The notes under the pieces were generated by a model that worked only from the letters and a program-made list of their open reading frames with translations, was not told where the DNA came from and did not search any database. Shown here piece after piece: positions 42,541 through 55,876 of a stretch of DNA of 64,000 nt. The stretch covers positions 68,552,001 through 68,616,000 of the forward strand of contig CM075350.1 in assembly GCA_037693485.1 (NCBI GenBank), given 5' to 3'. The DNA comes from Kitagawia praeruptora. Its lineage: Eukaryota > Streptophyta > Magnoliopsida > Apiales > Apiaceae. Position 1 is the first letter of the stretch. Each line of letters opens with the position of its first letter. Made by a program: the position numbers and the translations under genes.

Positions 42541-43954
42541 TACTGTCGATGGGCGGTGACATTCTTATGGTTCTACATCTCGATTTATATGTTGTATATT
42601 TATAAACTTTTGTAATGTGGTAGAGAACTATATTTTATGAGGTATATATAGATACATATAGGTATATATGGAACTACGTGGTAAAGGCTCCGAGGGTAGA
42701 GCGTGTATGGAGTTATCGAACTTAGCCCGCGTGTCGGGGTTATTTGTATTGTATGTTTTCGAAAACCCGGACAAAGCTTTTAAAAAGAATTTCGCAATAA
42801 TTAACCTAAAGGCAACATCACCAATAAACCAGTGTTTATTTAATTAATAGATGCTCCTGAAAGCCTTTACTAATTAAATAAACCTCATTCGCCTAATTAA
42901 ATTTATTTAATTAGATGAATATCATTTTCAAAACGCTTTCTTAAAATCACTTTGTCCCGGAGAAATAATAAAACAATTTAATTGAGTGATTCTATCTAGT
43001 ATATTATTTATCGGAGATAGTTTATTTTCAATACAGATTAAAGATATTCCAATGGTTATAAATTGGTTACTTTCAGCTTAAAACAGCTAGATTGATATCG
43101 ATATATGTTATTTGAATGCTTATTTAATTCGATGAATATTAATTATAATATTCATTAAGAAACGAAAAAAAAAGAAAGAGAAGAAGGATTTTCATGCTTG
43201 TTAATTATTTCTTATTGACCGAGAGTCAGTAGTAGTTATTTGATAAAGTGGCTAAAGTTTGGAGACCGCTGGAGAGATTGTGTCTTGATTTTGATTAGAA
43301 ACATTCCAAGAGTTGTATTTGGGTGTTTTGAGGTTATTAAATATTCCAGTATTAATAGTAAATATTATTTGAATATTACTTAATAAGTGAATATTAATTT
43401 GAGTATTCTTTTAAAAAGGGATTATTGAATATTTATTATTTGTTACATAGTAGTCAAATATTCATTAAATACTCTAAGTGTTTTGAAGGTTATAAAACAC
43501 TATTTAAAGGTGTCTAAGGACTTTGATAGTCATTTAAAATATTATATTTTGAATCTATCTAGGTAAGTTACTTTTCAAGAACTTATATATATATAGAATT
43601 ACCAGGTTGTGATTACAAGCTTTATGCGTACCATTTTCCATGTGTGATCACAAAACCCTGTGTCGAGATTGATATCGGTACAAGTGTATATCTATACTTG
43701 AACTCTTTTGAACTCAAAACATTTTCGAAAACCCCCGGTCAGGTTTTACTCTCTTGCTCGTTTTTCAAGAAATTATCGGTCGACTGAAGTCGAACTTCAA
43801 CTACTCAAGTTTTCAATCAAAATGATTTTGACAAGAAAAGAAAAAGGGGACTCTGGGAGGTGTGGGAATCGTTGACGAACGATTCCCGGGATGTGTAAGT
43901 GGCCGTGAGCCAGGCGGCCCATCAATTATTATTCCGGCCCAGGTGTTGCCGAAG

Positions 43955-44036
43955 GATGATTACGGATGTAGTTTTCATCGAGGGTGATTACGGATGTAGT
44001 TTTCACCCGGGGATAGTTACGGATGTAGTTTCTATC
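43955..44036 (+). repeat. Triplicated GATTACGGATGTAGTTT unit in the LARD LTR
   Basis: Three units of about 27-29 bases (GATTACGGATGTAGTTTTCA, twice, then a diverged GATAGTTACGGATGTAGTTT). Also in the 3' LTR at about 51707-51788. Confidence 0.75.
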
Positions 44037-45258
44037 CTTCTATCGGTAAAGAAGACCCGCGGATTATTGGACTTGGATGTGGCGACTGATCATCGTCAAT
44101 CCTTGTCAGGTTTTTATGTTTTCTTTAAGTCCCATCCTCCACTTTGGAAAAATACTCAAACACTGCTTTTTGAAAGATGATGAATTCATGCAGTATCTAG
44201 AACTGCAAGATTATTCTAACAATAATGGCACGTGCTTGTGCACTTTTGCAATTATTCAAAAGATGAAAGATGGTTCATCGGTTATTGATGTTAAGTCCCA
44301 AATGTTTTGCTTCAAGAGCTTTGACTCTCTTCCTATCAGTTATTTCTGAGTTTAGACTTATCAAGTGGTTAAAGAACTTATACCCGGTACATGATGTCGA
44401 TCTGTAAGGTGTTTGATGGAAATGACATACTTATATGTATATGCTTTCAGATTGAGAAATACTAAAGATGAAACCTTCTAATGGTTGGTTTGTATATGAT
44501 GATAAGCAACTGTCTTAGCAGCATATTGATCTGCGTATTTTGAAAAGCTTTCTAAAAGATTAGCAATACGGTAGTGTACACTATTTCGCTAAGATATGAG
44601 GATTACTATGGTTATTATAAACTTATCTGCTCATTGGATGTTGCGTTAAACGTCATATTTTCTTTATTGAAGTTTCATTGTCGTAAATATTTCGAAATTG
44701 ATATTAAGTATCGTTATATTTCGAAAACTCCATGTGTATATTGACATATATTGTTGTGCTCTATTAATACTTGCTGGGCAATTCTTTCGCTCATACTTGC
44801 TTGTTTTAAACATTAACCTTTCAGAGGAAGGTAGATGATTGAGGCTTATCTGCATGGCTCAGGAGAAGTAGACAGTGTGCCCTTGTGAAGATGATATGAT
44901 CCAGAACATAGATAGCTGGAGTAAGTTATTTATAAGTGTATTGATGTGTAATATGTATATATCACTTTGTACATGATAGTACTAGTGCTAGTGTACTTCT
45001 CAACGAAGCTACACTAGTAGTATAGGATTTGTAATACTCAGTGTGATGTAATTAAATGGATGTAATGAGAAATTTAAGGATCGATTCTTGTTTCTAGCCC
45101 TATAACCTAAAAGATGCTTGGTGGTTGGGGTCACAGATATTGTAATTCAGTTATTAAATGATTACAGGTGGTTTAATATTGTCAAACAGGTGATTTGATG
45201 TTAAGGATTTCCGCGTGACGACCAAATCCCTGACCCCGGATTTGGGGCGTTACAGAAA

Positions 45259-45270
45259 TGGTATCAGAGC
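45259..45270 (+). promoter_or_regulatory. Primer-binding site of the LARD (initiator tRNA-Met)
   Basis: TGGTATCAGAGC starts four bases after the 5' LTR. Complementary to plant initiator tRNA-Met. Confidence 0.92.
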
Positions 45271-47497
45271 TGAGGTTATAGTAAACTAGAAACGAGAGTG
45301 AGTAGGAGTGGGTATAGTTATGTGAGAACGTCAGAACTCATGTAGAGTTCATGTTGGACTATTGGATATAGTACAAATGATTAAGATAAGATTTTGAGGA
45401 ATATGTTGAGGTAGACTTCACTTCTTGTGGTGATGGATGTCTGCTAAAGAACTCTTAGAGACAAGTGTTGGTCGGCAGGGGCATAAATCGCCCGAGGCCT
45501 AAGATTAAGATAATTTTAGGGGTTCATGGATGAAGTTATGTATTCCCCGAATGATAGGAAATTTCAATATGATGATGAAGGATAGAAAGCTGGCATCCAG
45601 TATTATGACAATGATGAGTTGAGATATCATCCGTACTGTTAAAATTCCAAAAAGGGAAGCAAAACAAAATCACTATGAAAGGTTATCAGTCGAAGTTGTG
45701 GGTATTTAAAACCCTCTCGAGCTTGATAGAATTTAAGGTAATATTATGAATGGATTGGTGGATAGACACCGATTGTCTCAAAATTATAGAAGTAAAAAGG
45801 GTGAAGATGAGATTGATCAATAAAGATGAAATGTTTTAAGAATCAAGACGGACCGAGAATGTCTGAGAGAGACTAGTACGAAGGTTGTTATGCCAAAAAG
45901 GGATAAGCTTAAGTTGCACACGGAATTGTCATGAGGACAGGAACATGTGGTATAAATACGGTTATAATGGTGACTGGATCTAAGTATGTATTTCCAGCAA
46001 TGTTCCAGAATATCGCCCATTCGACACATGGAATTCGTCGTTGCTAGGGGCGACACCGGTATCGAAGTCTTCTCAAAGAATAGAACGCTTGCGTGAGATG
46101 CTTGCGCCGAGTCGAATAGAACTCCTTAATATCGTAAAATGCCGATGGTTGAATCTCTAGCAATTATTACGAGTCGACGATGACGTCGGTTATCGAGCAC
46201 CTTAGGGTGTGCGTGGAAAAGAAGAGCGCTACAATCGAACAATTATCCATCAGAGGAGCCGACATGAAAGGCATCCGTGGAGACCTTGGCATTACCCTCC
46301 CCATTTATGAATCATTTTGATTACTTCCCCAATCTGTGAATTATTTGATATCTCCCCATTTGCAAATTATTTTGATTACCTCCCCAGTCTATGATCTATC
46401 TTGACATCTCTCCAAGAGAGAATTTTGATAAAGAATATACTCCCTCTTCGAAGTTGTTCTTCAATACTCTTGTTAAACCATATTTAATTTCGATTGTGCC
46501 AGAAGCTGTCATTATTCCTACCTTCAGATTTCTGAAGCCCTGTTGAATGATGTTATTTCAAACTTCCACTTTCCTTCAATAGTGGATGATTCTATGGTGG
46601 TATAGCACCACTTGCTTGTTGAACACCTGTATCTTTCTGGCTATCCTTTTCTTTGGAAATCACACCTTTGGAATCCGTTCAATTCAACTCCAAGGTGTCC
46701 CTTGAGAATTAATTGTCAAAATACGATAATTATTAACTTGACTTCGAATTGCTTTCATACTTCTCAGCTTCCACTGAGACGAACAACCCTATACTTATAG
46801 GGGACACAAGGGCTATCTGTCTGTGTGATAGAAGTCTGACGGGACGCCGTCACTTGTGAGTTGTGAAATACAAGAAGGCTAACTACCTTTAGTAATGTCT
46901 TAACTGAGACACGCAACGTGAGTTCTTATGATCATATTGATCTCTCAGTAAATTCTCTTATTTCAAACAAGGTTTACTTTAATACTCATAACCTTATGAT
47001 CATCACTGTGTGGCAATAGCCTTGATATGACAGCTATCTTTTCAAAGTTTCATAATTCTTATTACCTCTAATAAATTTGAAGGGGATACCAACCAGGTCT
47101 GCCAAGTCATAAATTCGCTGATAGAAACTAGATTCGCAACGGAATCGCCAAGAGCAAGAGCGAATCCCAACATGAATAGAATATCAGTGATGTATAGCTA
47201 GAATTGGTTCGTTCTCTCTCTCAAGAATGTTATGTTAATAGAGTCAGTGAACTCTCTCTCTTAAGGATAGTATAATAATAGAAAGTTGGGCAAGACGTAT
47301 ATGTGAAAGGAATAATGGTGGGTTATAAGACTCCAACGATAATTGTGTCAGATAGAGGATCGAGGTTTGAATTGAGATATTGGAGAAGTTGTTTACGAAG
47401 AGACACTACCTCCTGTTTTGCAGAATAAATGTCGATGATGAAATAGTTAAGGACTCCCAGTAGTGGCCTTAGCTGATTCCGTGGACGGAATCCTTTT

Positions 47498-47509
47498 AAG
47501 GAGGGTAGA
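47498..47509 (+). promoter_or_regulatory. Polypurine tract of the LARD
   Basis: AAGGAGGGTAGA, one base before the 3' LTR start at 47511. Confidence 0.8.
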
Positions 47510-47510
47510 C

Positions 47511-50500
47511 TGTAATAACCCGGATTTTTCAAGAAATGATTTTATTATTATTTCAATAATAATAATTTTTTCCTAAAATGAGGAGGAATTTTTTTATTTT
47601 TTTTTTATTATTCAATTATTTAATTATTTTCGGTTAAGTGGAGCCTGGTGCTCCTATTTAAAATTTTATTGACTTAGTAGATACCCCGAGTCAATAGTTT
47701 ATTTGTGCAAAGATTTAATTTTGGAATGTGAAATTATTCAGTAAAGATTTTATTTTAAATTATTGAATAATTTAGAGATTTTAAAATCCTTAGAAAATGA
47801 TTATTTTAATTATTTGAGGATTTGCAGAAATTACTTGATTAATATATAAAATCAAGAATTTGAGATTTTACTAAAACAATAGTGTTTGTAGTATTTTTAT
47901 AAAGCCCTGTAAATTGTGAATTATGAATCACAATTATTATTTTTATGATTTATTTTTTTATAAATTATTAATATTTGTAAAATGCATATCAATTTAGAAA
48001 ATTGAGATTTAATTCCAATCCTTTCTCCAAAAGTCTTTAAAAATATTATAGTATTTAATTATGCTAGAAACTTTATTTTTACAAATTAGATTTATTTACT
48101 CCAAATATTATTTAAAGTGTGTAGTGTTTAAATGTATTGCTTCTTGAATAGTGTTGGGCCAAGCCCATTAGGGTTAAAAACACAACACAGCACCCATGTA
48201 TACACACGAATGCATACACAGCCGCACATAAACTAATCGGGGAGGGGGAGAAGACAGTGGGGGGAAAAGAGAAGAGAGAAATTAGGGTTTGTGATTGAAT
48301 TGGGGGGGTTGATTGATTGAAGTCAATTGGGCATATATACATACATATAAGCGTGTGTATATGCTATGTATGTGTATATATTTCGGTGTATGAGCAGCGT
48401 GAGAGTTGTGTGTGCAGTGGGTGCGCGCGAAGTCGACCGGAGAAGCAGTGGCGACCGGAGGGTAGAGTCGCCGGAGTTGTGCTGAGGGGCGAGTCACGCA
48501 GCAGCAGTAGCAGGGGTGGCAGGCGCGCGATTGTGCAGTGAGGGAAGGGACCAGCGGTATTGTGAGAGAGAGAGAGAGAGAGAGATGGGGGAGATTGGTT
48601 TCCGGTGGGTTGACTTTCCGGTGCGTCAAATCGAAATCGAAAGGGGTATAATTTCGTAAATCCAATTATTTAATTCTCGTATGAAATTAGATGTAATTGT
48701 TATATATTGTTAAATTGTAGTTATTTAATTAATTAGTTGTCGTAATTTAATTAGATTTAAATTGCGAGTTTAATTATTAATTTCCGAGATTTAATTCGGA
48801 GGGTCGATATTTGTGAATTATAGTTATGGAGGACTAAGTGTGAGTCCGATTAAATGTCTGCGTTTAGTAATAATTATTTGTTAATTATTAATTGTCGGAT
48901 ATTATATTCGGGTTAGTTGTCAAGTAATTGTTAATTGCTACGTGCTAAATGATCTTAGTGATTAAAGTTAAAGTGTTTTAGTGGATAATTGCTAGTTGTT
49001 TATGGTACCGGTAAATGGTATGTGCTAAGTGCTATAAGTCGAGTCATAGGATTTGTCGGATGTCACATCTGTCAATTACTTGGTATTTGGTTACAATTGG
49101 TCAAATGATTATCGATAATGGTTTTGGGTAGAAAGTTGAATTGTTATTGTTATAGGAGGTGTAAGTATATGAATGGCTAATTGGCTAAGTGCTAAATGGT
49201 ATGAATTAAGTTATAGTATATGTTGATAGTATAAGTGCCAACTACGTGGTGTTGGCTTAATTGTGGATAAACCTAGTTTACTTTTCCTTATGTGCTAGTT
49301 GCCGCAAGTCTGGGCGGGTACTTTTCCTTATGTGCTAGGTGTCGCATGTCTGGGCGGGTACTTTTCTTACTTGTTTACCTTTATGTTGTTGCAATTGAGG
49401 CAACTTGATTTTCCTTGGATTGGTTGAATTGAAAAACAGGATTGAATTGCTTTGGAGGGGTTGTGCCCATAGTCCGATAAACGAATACTACATGCCGAAA
49501 TTTTCTAAAAATCCCCTGCATTTTAATTTATTTAACTTATTTGATTTCAAGGGTTTAAAGGTATGATTTTGGTGTTAACTGTTTATGTGTATATGTGTTA
49601 AGTGAATTAATTCGAGGGTAATTGTTGTCTCGAGGATTTATGTGCTAAGTGATTTAATTCAAGGATTTATGTGTTTCGAGGATTAATTGTGTTTTGAGGA
49701 TTAGCTATTAATCAAGTTTTGTCGTAGAAGGTCAATGGTATTATAAATGTATAGGTTAAGTGAAGTTGACTAAATGGTGGTATAGGGTTATGATATGTTG
49801 GTACTAGGAAATGTTCACTTTATATAAGGGGACTCTTCCCGTGTTGTTTGCTATTACTAAATGTCTTATGTGCATTAAGTGGTATTAGAGTAGTCAACTA
49901 TAGGGAGGACATCCATAGTTTGACTGACACGTACTCATAACTATTTCAGTACCATTAGGGCATAATCGAGTTGGAATGACGTGCATCAAAAAGGGAAGAT
50001 CGAGGCGCCGTATAAAGAAAGGTAAGCTACCTCCAGGGAATTGCTTGGACGAAGTGCGAAAGGTTTATTCGCGGTTTCTGCTTTCTGCTAAGGACCAGAG
50101 GCAAGTTTATTTACACATACTCTATCGTTCAGAGTATACCTATTTTGAATTATATAAAATGTGCGGAAAAAGGTTTTCAATCCCTAATTGCGAGTTTTTA
50201 ATCTTGTGCTCCTCCTTCCAAATCATTTTATTCTTGACTTTGCTAGCGATATTAAATTATTCTCGTGCAATAATCAAAACCCATGACTTATAATACTGTC
50301 GATAGGTGGTGACATTCTTATGGTTCTACATCTCGATTTATATGTTGTATATTTATAAACTTTTGTAATGTGGTAGAGAACTATATGTTATGAGGTAAAT
50401 ATAGATACATATACGTATATATGGAACTACGTGGTAAAGGCTCCGATGGTAGAGCGTGTATGGAGTTATCGAACTTAGCCCGCGTGTCGGGGTTATTTGT

Positions 50501-53045
50501 ATTGTATGTTTTCGAAAACCCGGGCAAAGCTTTTAAAAAGAATTTCGCAATAATTAACCTAAAGGCAACATCACCAATAAACCAGTGTTTATTTAATTAA
50601 TAGATGCTCCTGAAAGCCTTTACTAATTAAATAAACCTCATTCGCCTAATTAAATTTATTTAATTAGATGAATATCATTTTCAAAACGCTTTCTTAAAAT
50701 CACTTTGTCCCGGAGAAATAATAAAACAATTTAATTGAGTGATTCTATCTAGTATATTATTTATCGGAGATAGTTTATTTTCAATACGGATTAAAGATAT
50801 TCCAATGGTTATAAATTGGTTACTTTCAGCTTAAAACAGCTAGATTGATATCGATATATGTTATTTGAATGCTTATTTAATTCGATGAATATTAATTATA
50901 ATATTCATTAAGAAACAAAAAAAAAAGAGAAGAAGGATTTTCATGCTTATTAATTATTTCTTATTGACCGAGAGTCAGTAGTAGTTATTTGATAAAGTGG
51001 CTAAAGTTTGGAGACCGCTGGAGAGATTGTGTCTTGATTTTGATTAGAAACATTCCAAGAGTTGTATTTGGGTGTTTTGAGGTTATTAAATATTCCAGTA
51101 TTAATAGTAAATATTATTTGAATATTACTTAATAAGTGAATATTAATTTGAGTATTCTTTTAAAAAGGGATTATTGAATATTTATTATTTGTTACATAGT
51201 AGTCAAATATTCATTAAATACTCTAAGTGTTTTGAAGGTTATAAAACACTATTTAAAGGTGTCTAAGGACTTTCATAGTCATTTAAAATATTATATTTTG
51301 AATCTATCTAGGTAAGTTACTTTTCAAGAACTTATATATATATGGAATTACCAGGTTGTGGTTACAAGCTTTATGCGTACCATTTTCCATGTGTGATCAC
51401 AAAACCCTGTGTCGAGATTGATATCGGTACAAGTGTATATCTATACTTGAACTCTTTTAAACTCAAAACATTTTCGAAAACCCCCGGTCAGGTTTTACTC
51501 TCTTGCTCGTTTTTCATGAAATTATCGGTCGACTGAAGTCGAACTTCAACTACTCAAGTTTTCTATCAAAATGATTTTGACAAGAAAAGAAAAAGGGGAC
51601 TCTGGGAGGTGTGGGAATCGTTGACTAACGATTCCCGGGATGTGTAAGTGGCCGTGAGCCAGGCGGCCCATCAATTATTATTCCGGCCCAGGTGTTGCCG
51701 AAGGATGATTACGGATGTAGTTTTCATCGAGGATGATTACGGATGTAGTTTTCACCCGGGGATAGTTACGAATGTAGTTTCTATCCTTCTACCGGTAGAG
51801 AAGACCCGCGGATTATTGGACTTGGATGTGGCGACTGATCATCATCAATCCTTGTCAGGTTTTTATGTTTTCTTTAAGTCCCATCCTCCACTTTGGAAAA
51901 ATACTCAAACACTGCTTCTTAGGCCTAAGTGCCAAGTAGCCGATAATGTTGTTTTCAATTTTGAAAGATGATGAATTCATGCAGTATCTAGAACTGCAAG
52001 ATTATTCTAACAATAATGGCACGTGCTTGTGCACTTTTGCAATTATTCAAAAGATGAAAGATGGTTCATCGGTTATTGATGTTAAGTCCCAAATGTTTTG
52101 CTTCAAGAGCTTTGACTCTCTTCCTATCAGTTATTTCTGAGTTTAGACTTATCAAGTGGTTAAAGAACTTATACCCGGTACATGATGTCGATCTGTAAGG
52201 TGTTTGATGGAAATGACATACTTATATGTATATGCTTTCAGATTGAGAAATACTAAAGATGAAACCTTCTAATGGTTGGTTTGTATAAGATGATAAGCAA
52301 CTGTCTTAGCAGCATATTGATCTGCGTATTTTGAAAAGCTTTCTAAAAGATTAGCAATACGGTAGTGTACACTATTTCGCTAAGATATGTGGATTACTAT
52401 GGTTATTATAAACTTATCTGCTCATTGGATGTTGCGTTAAACGTCATATTTTCTTTATTGAAGTTTCATTGTCGTAAATATTTCGAAATTGATATTAAGT
52501 ATCGTTATATTTCGAAAACTCCATGTGTATATTGACATATATTGTTGTGCTCTATTAATACTTGCTGGGCAATTCTTTCGCTCATACTTGCTTGTTTTAA
52601 ACATTAACCTTTCAGAGGAAGGTAGATGATTGAGGCTTATCTGCATGGCTCAGGAGAAGCAGACAGTGTGCCCTTGTGAAGATGATATGATCCAGAACAT
52701 AGATAGCTGGAGTAAGTTATATATAAGTGTATTGATGTGTAATATGTATATATCACTTTGTACATGATAGTACTAGTGCTAGTGTACTTCTCAACGAAGC
52801 TACACTAGTAGTATAGGATTTGTAATACTCAGTGTGATGTAATTAAATGGATGTAATGAGAAATTTAAGGATCGATTCTTGTTTCTAGCCCTATAACCTA
52901 AAAGATGCTTGGTGGTTGGGGTCACAGATGTTGTAATTCAGTTATTAAATGATTACAGGTGGTTTAATATTGTCAAACAGGTGATTCGATGTTAAGGATT
53001 TCCGCGTGACGACCAAATCCCTGACCCCGGATTTGGGGCGTTACA
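47511..53045 (+). repeat. 3' LTR of the LARD
   Basis: 5535 bp, the partner of 39696-45254. It lacks the 56-bp block present at 42117-42172 and has 42 extra bases at 51918-51959. The copy of the 105-codon frame is at 49976-50293. Followed by TTTTC (53046-53050). Confidence 0.95.
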
Positions 53046-54446
53046 TTTTCTTTTAATTAACTAAGTCTGAACCCCCTTACTAGGTAGGGTCATAGTTTTG
53101 AAATCATTCGTGTAGATAGCGAGGGGAGAAAACACTGTATCTACTTCCGAAACCTTGGATTCCCAAGTTTTGATAAGTTCAAAGGTAGTTGTGGTGCTTT
53201 TTGACTAGTGGGTTTATTTATAAACAATAATTGGAAACCCATACTATTTTTAAATAATTTTCTGAAGGTTAGAAAATATTAAAATACTTTATACCCCTTA
53301 CGCATATGAACCAAACAACTTTTGATAATTTATAAAACAATTTTAAACAGTTCATAGCAATCATATCACAACATCAATAGTTTATAAAATACTTAAAGCT
53401 CGAGTTTCAAAAACTTGCATAGGCAGAATCAAAATATAGTATTTTGTAAACAAAAGCTTAGGGTTGGAAAACATGCCTGGAATCTAAAGTACATCTCTCA
53501 TGTTTCACACGTTCCGGATAGTTCTAGAAATAGACATGATAATCTTGCTTAATTAGTCCTTTTAATCGAAACAACTACCCACACCACTGACAAGTACACT
53601 TAACTTCATTAACTGATTATGAGATTGTCAAGATCTTTTGACTTCACCAAATTCTTAGTTCTTTTCTATTAATATTTATCTTCCCGACACTTCACTTCCT
53701 CGGGTCTACTTTATCCATTAGTAAAACCATTTTATCAGCATCCTTTAATCCAATTCTTTACTCCAATACGTAGTCATGATGTTCCTCAACAACTTTCATG
53801 TTTTAACAGTGCCCTTAGAGTTGACTTTTCAGGGAGTTACTATTACGCGACACGCATTCCAACATTTTTAATAAACTGAAAACCCATAATTAATTATGAA
53901 ACCACCTCAAGGAGCTTCTTAAGTATTTTTATTATTTATTAGAATTGCTTTGATTTGGAAAACATGAGTTTAGATAGGCGAAACGCATTTTATAAACTTG
54001 GTCAACTACGGAGTTTTACTATTTGCGCTAGTTTCACTAAAACGCTCCTAACTCCTTAACCGTTAACTCAAATGACACACTATTTTTGCGTGTATGATCT
54101 AGAGAATGTCTAATTTGTAACTAAAGAAAAATTTGATTCTGGAAATAAGACTCATTTTCCCGATTCTAATGTTTTGGCAGAAGCTTATGTGATGAATAGT
54201 GTCATCGCGCAACTTTTGTTCCAATATTTTTATAAAATTGAAAAATTAAGATTTTCGTACAAAACCTTTTCAGTGATCTTAATAAATCTCCAATGTATTT
54301 ATCATCCAAGTTTCATAATTTTTAACATCTCTCAAGTAGTTCGTTTGTTGTATCAAAGTGAGTACAAATAGCAATTTCGTTTCCTCACGCGACTTCCATT
54401 AAAACGGACTTTCCTCTTAAACCGTAAATCGTATAGACATGATTTT

Positions 54447-54526
54447 TATAACAAAACAAACTACAAACCAAGCTCTACAATTTCTTTATACCAAAACAAA
54501 CTACAAACCAAGCTCTACAATTTCTA
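54447..54526 (-). repeat. 40-bp tandem duplication in LTR B
   Basis: Two copies of a unit containing CAAAACAAACTACAAACCAA at 54447-54486 and 54487-54526. The related LTR fragment at 24548-26040 has the region only once, so the duplication is specific to this copy or subfamily. Confidence 0.75.
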
Positions 54527-55876
54527 GGTAGTGGTGTTCAAAAATATTATTTTGACAGCTCGGTAATTATGTTTAAAATAGCCCTAAAATTAAACGGGCA
54601 TTCCGACGGTTATAATCGTAACGATTCCCGAATTTAACTACATTAAATCCATTAAACAACAATTAAATCATCAACCCAACATTTTTAATATCATAATCAG
54701 TTTATGAACTTCAAGAAATCATCACCAACAGCAACCCATAACAAACAACCATCAAGATTCAATCATATAAACTCCAAACTCCATAAAGAAACATGTTCTT
54801 GAACATAACTTAGACCTTCACTTAAAATTTAACATAAATCAAAGAGTGGATGAGTGGTATATCTTTATTGGATCCTTAAACATACTAACAAGAGCTTGTA
54901 AGTCTTAAAGGAGCCTTGATCTTTGTTCATCATCCTTAAACTTGCAAAAGAAATCAAGAAACAAGTTAGAATTTTCGAAGTTACTATTACCCCTCTTTAA
55001 AAAACTGAAAACAACGATGACCTTACCTTGCTTAAATGGAGGAGACTTGTGAATAAGAAGTGTAGGTTATCTCAAGACCTTTCCAAAGAGATATAGAACA
55101 TAATTTTTGAGTGAGAAATGAAGGAGTTATGGAATGTTTAAGTTGCCCTCTCTGTTTTGGCCAAAAATGGAAGAAGATGAAGGGGAAGAGAGTTTTTGCC
55201 TTGGTTGATTGTTAATGTAATAAAATGAGGTTGTTTGTGTGATATATCATCAAGTAATGCAGCTGGTCTATGCTTTCAAAAGCTAGGTTTGATAGCCTTT
55301 TTAGCACACTATGCCAAGCTTAGGCTAGACTAAACAATCGGTGATACATGATTTCATGAACTAGGTTCCTTGTTGACCAACTAGTTAGTTACTCACTTGT
55401 TGACTTGGTTGGCTTGTGGACTAGCTAGTTTGCATGGTCTTGCATTGATTTTTCATGGGCTTGGTCACCTTAATTATTATTCCTTATTTATCGCTTAATT
55501 CTTCGTACCAAGTTCGATAAATCCTTGAAACATTTCGTGGTGGAAATTTCCTCGAGTAATCTTCAATATTCCAAGTACCTCAATTTAATGTACATATTCC
55601 ATGGAATTTCTAAATTATAATTTCCCACGGTCTTGGCATAGTTTTCGTATTTCTCGATATCTCGTTAAATATGTCCATTTGAAATATTAGGTTTCGTCGA
55701 AAACTAACGACTTTTGCATACACTCGTTTGCATCATAAAGATGTAATATCAAATCGAAACCCTCATTTAATAATTCGTACATAGCGTGGTTGCAAAAGTT
55801 TTCCGTACACCTGTAGAACCACTATTCATCCATGATTCAAATATTCACAGAAAAAATTTAGGGTTATTACAGCATC

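Larger units (their letters stand above)
39696..45254 (+). repeat. 5' LTR of the LARD
   Basis: 5559 bp. It carries 56 bases (42117-42172), flanked by GACT, that the 3' LTR lacks, and lacks 42 bases present in the 3' LTR at 51918-51959. Internal features: a GC-richer segment with a GA microsatellite (about 40600-40780), a 40-bp tandem duplication (41471-41550) and a GATTACGGATGTAGTTT repeat (43955-44036). Confidence 0.95.
45255..47510 (+). mobile_element. Interior of the LARD, essentially noncoding
   Basis: 2256 bp with PBS TGGTATCAGAGC at 45259-45270 and polypurine tract AAGGAGGGTAGA at 47498-47509. One remnant at about 47311-47385 reads YKTPTIIVSDRGSRFE, matching the second catalytic-Asp block of Ty3/gypsy (chromovirus-type) integrase; stops follow. 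Nothing else is recognisable. It suggests derivation from a chromovirus by loss of gag-pol. Confidence 0.7.
39696..53045 (+). mobile_element. LARD-like non-autonomous retrotransposon with giant LTRs (13.35 kb)
   Basis: Two direct LTRs of 5559 and 5535 bp (TGTAATAACCCGG...GGGGCGTTACA) flank only 2256 bp of interior, with an initiator-Met PBS, a polypurine tract and a 5-bp TTTTC duplication. The interior has no gag, protease, RT or RNase H; only a short integrase-like remnant survives. Large LTRs plus a short noncoding interior fit the LARD class, which depends on proteins from an autonomous relative. By eye the LTRs differ by some 50-60 substitutions (about 1%), so it is older than the copia insertion. 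Confidence 0.93.
38353..55871 (-). mobile_element. LTR B: solo LTR (about 4.2 kb), split by the LARD element
   Basis: On the minus strand it runs from TGTAATAACCC (55871) to GGGGCGTTACA (38353). After removal of 39696-53045 and one TTTTC the length is about 4164 bp. There is no PBS to its left and no polypurine tract to its right, but a 5-bp target duplication, so it is a solo LTR left by LTR-LTR recombination. Its termini match those of the LARD LTRs and element C, so all belong to one broad group. It includes a 40-bp tandem duplication at 54447-54526. Confidence 0.8.

Noticed and set aside
39696..53045. Segmental tandem duplication of about 5.5 kb
   Set aside because: The two copies are bounded by TG...CA ends, a PBS, a polypurine tract and a 5-bp target duplication, so they are LTRs of one element.
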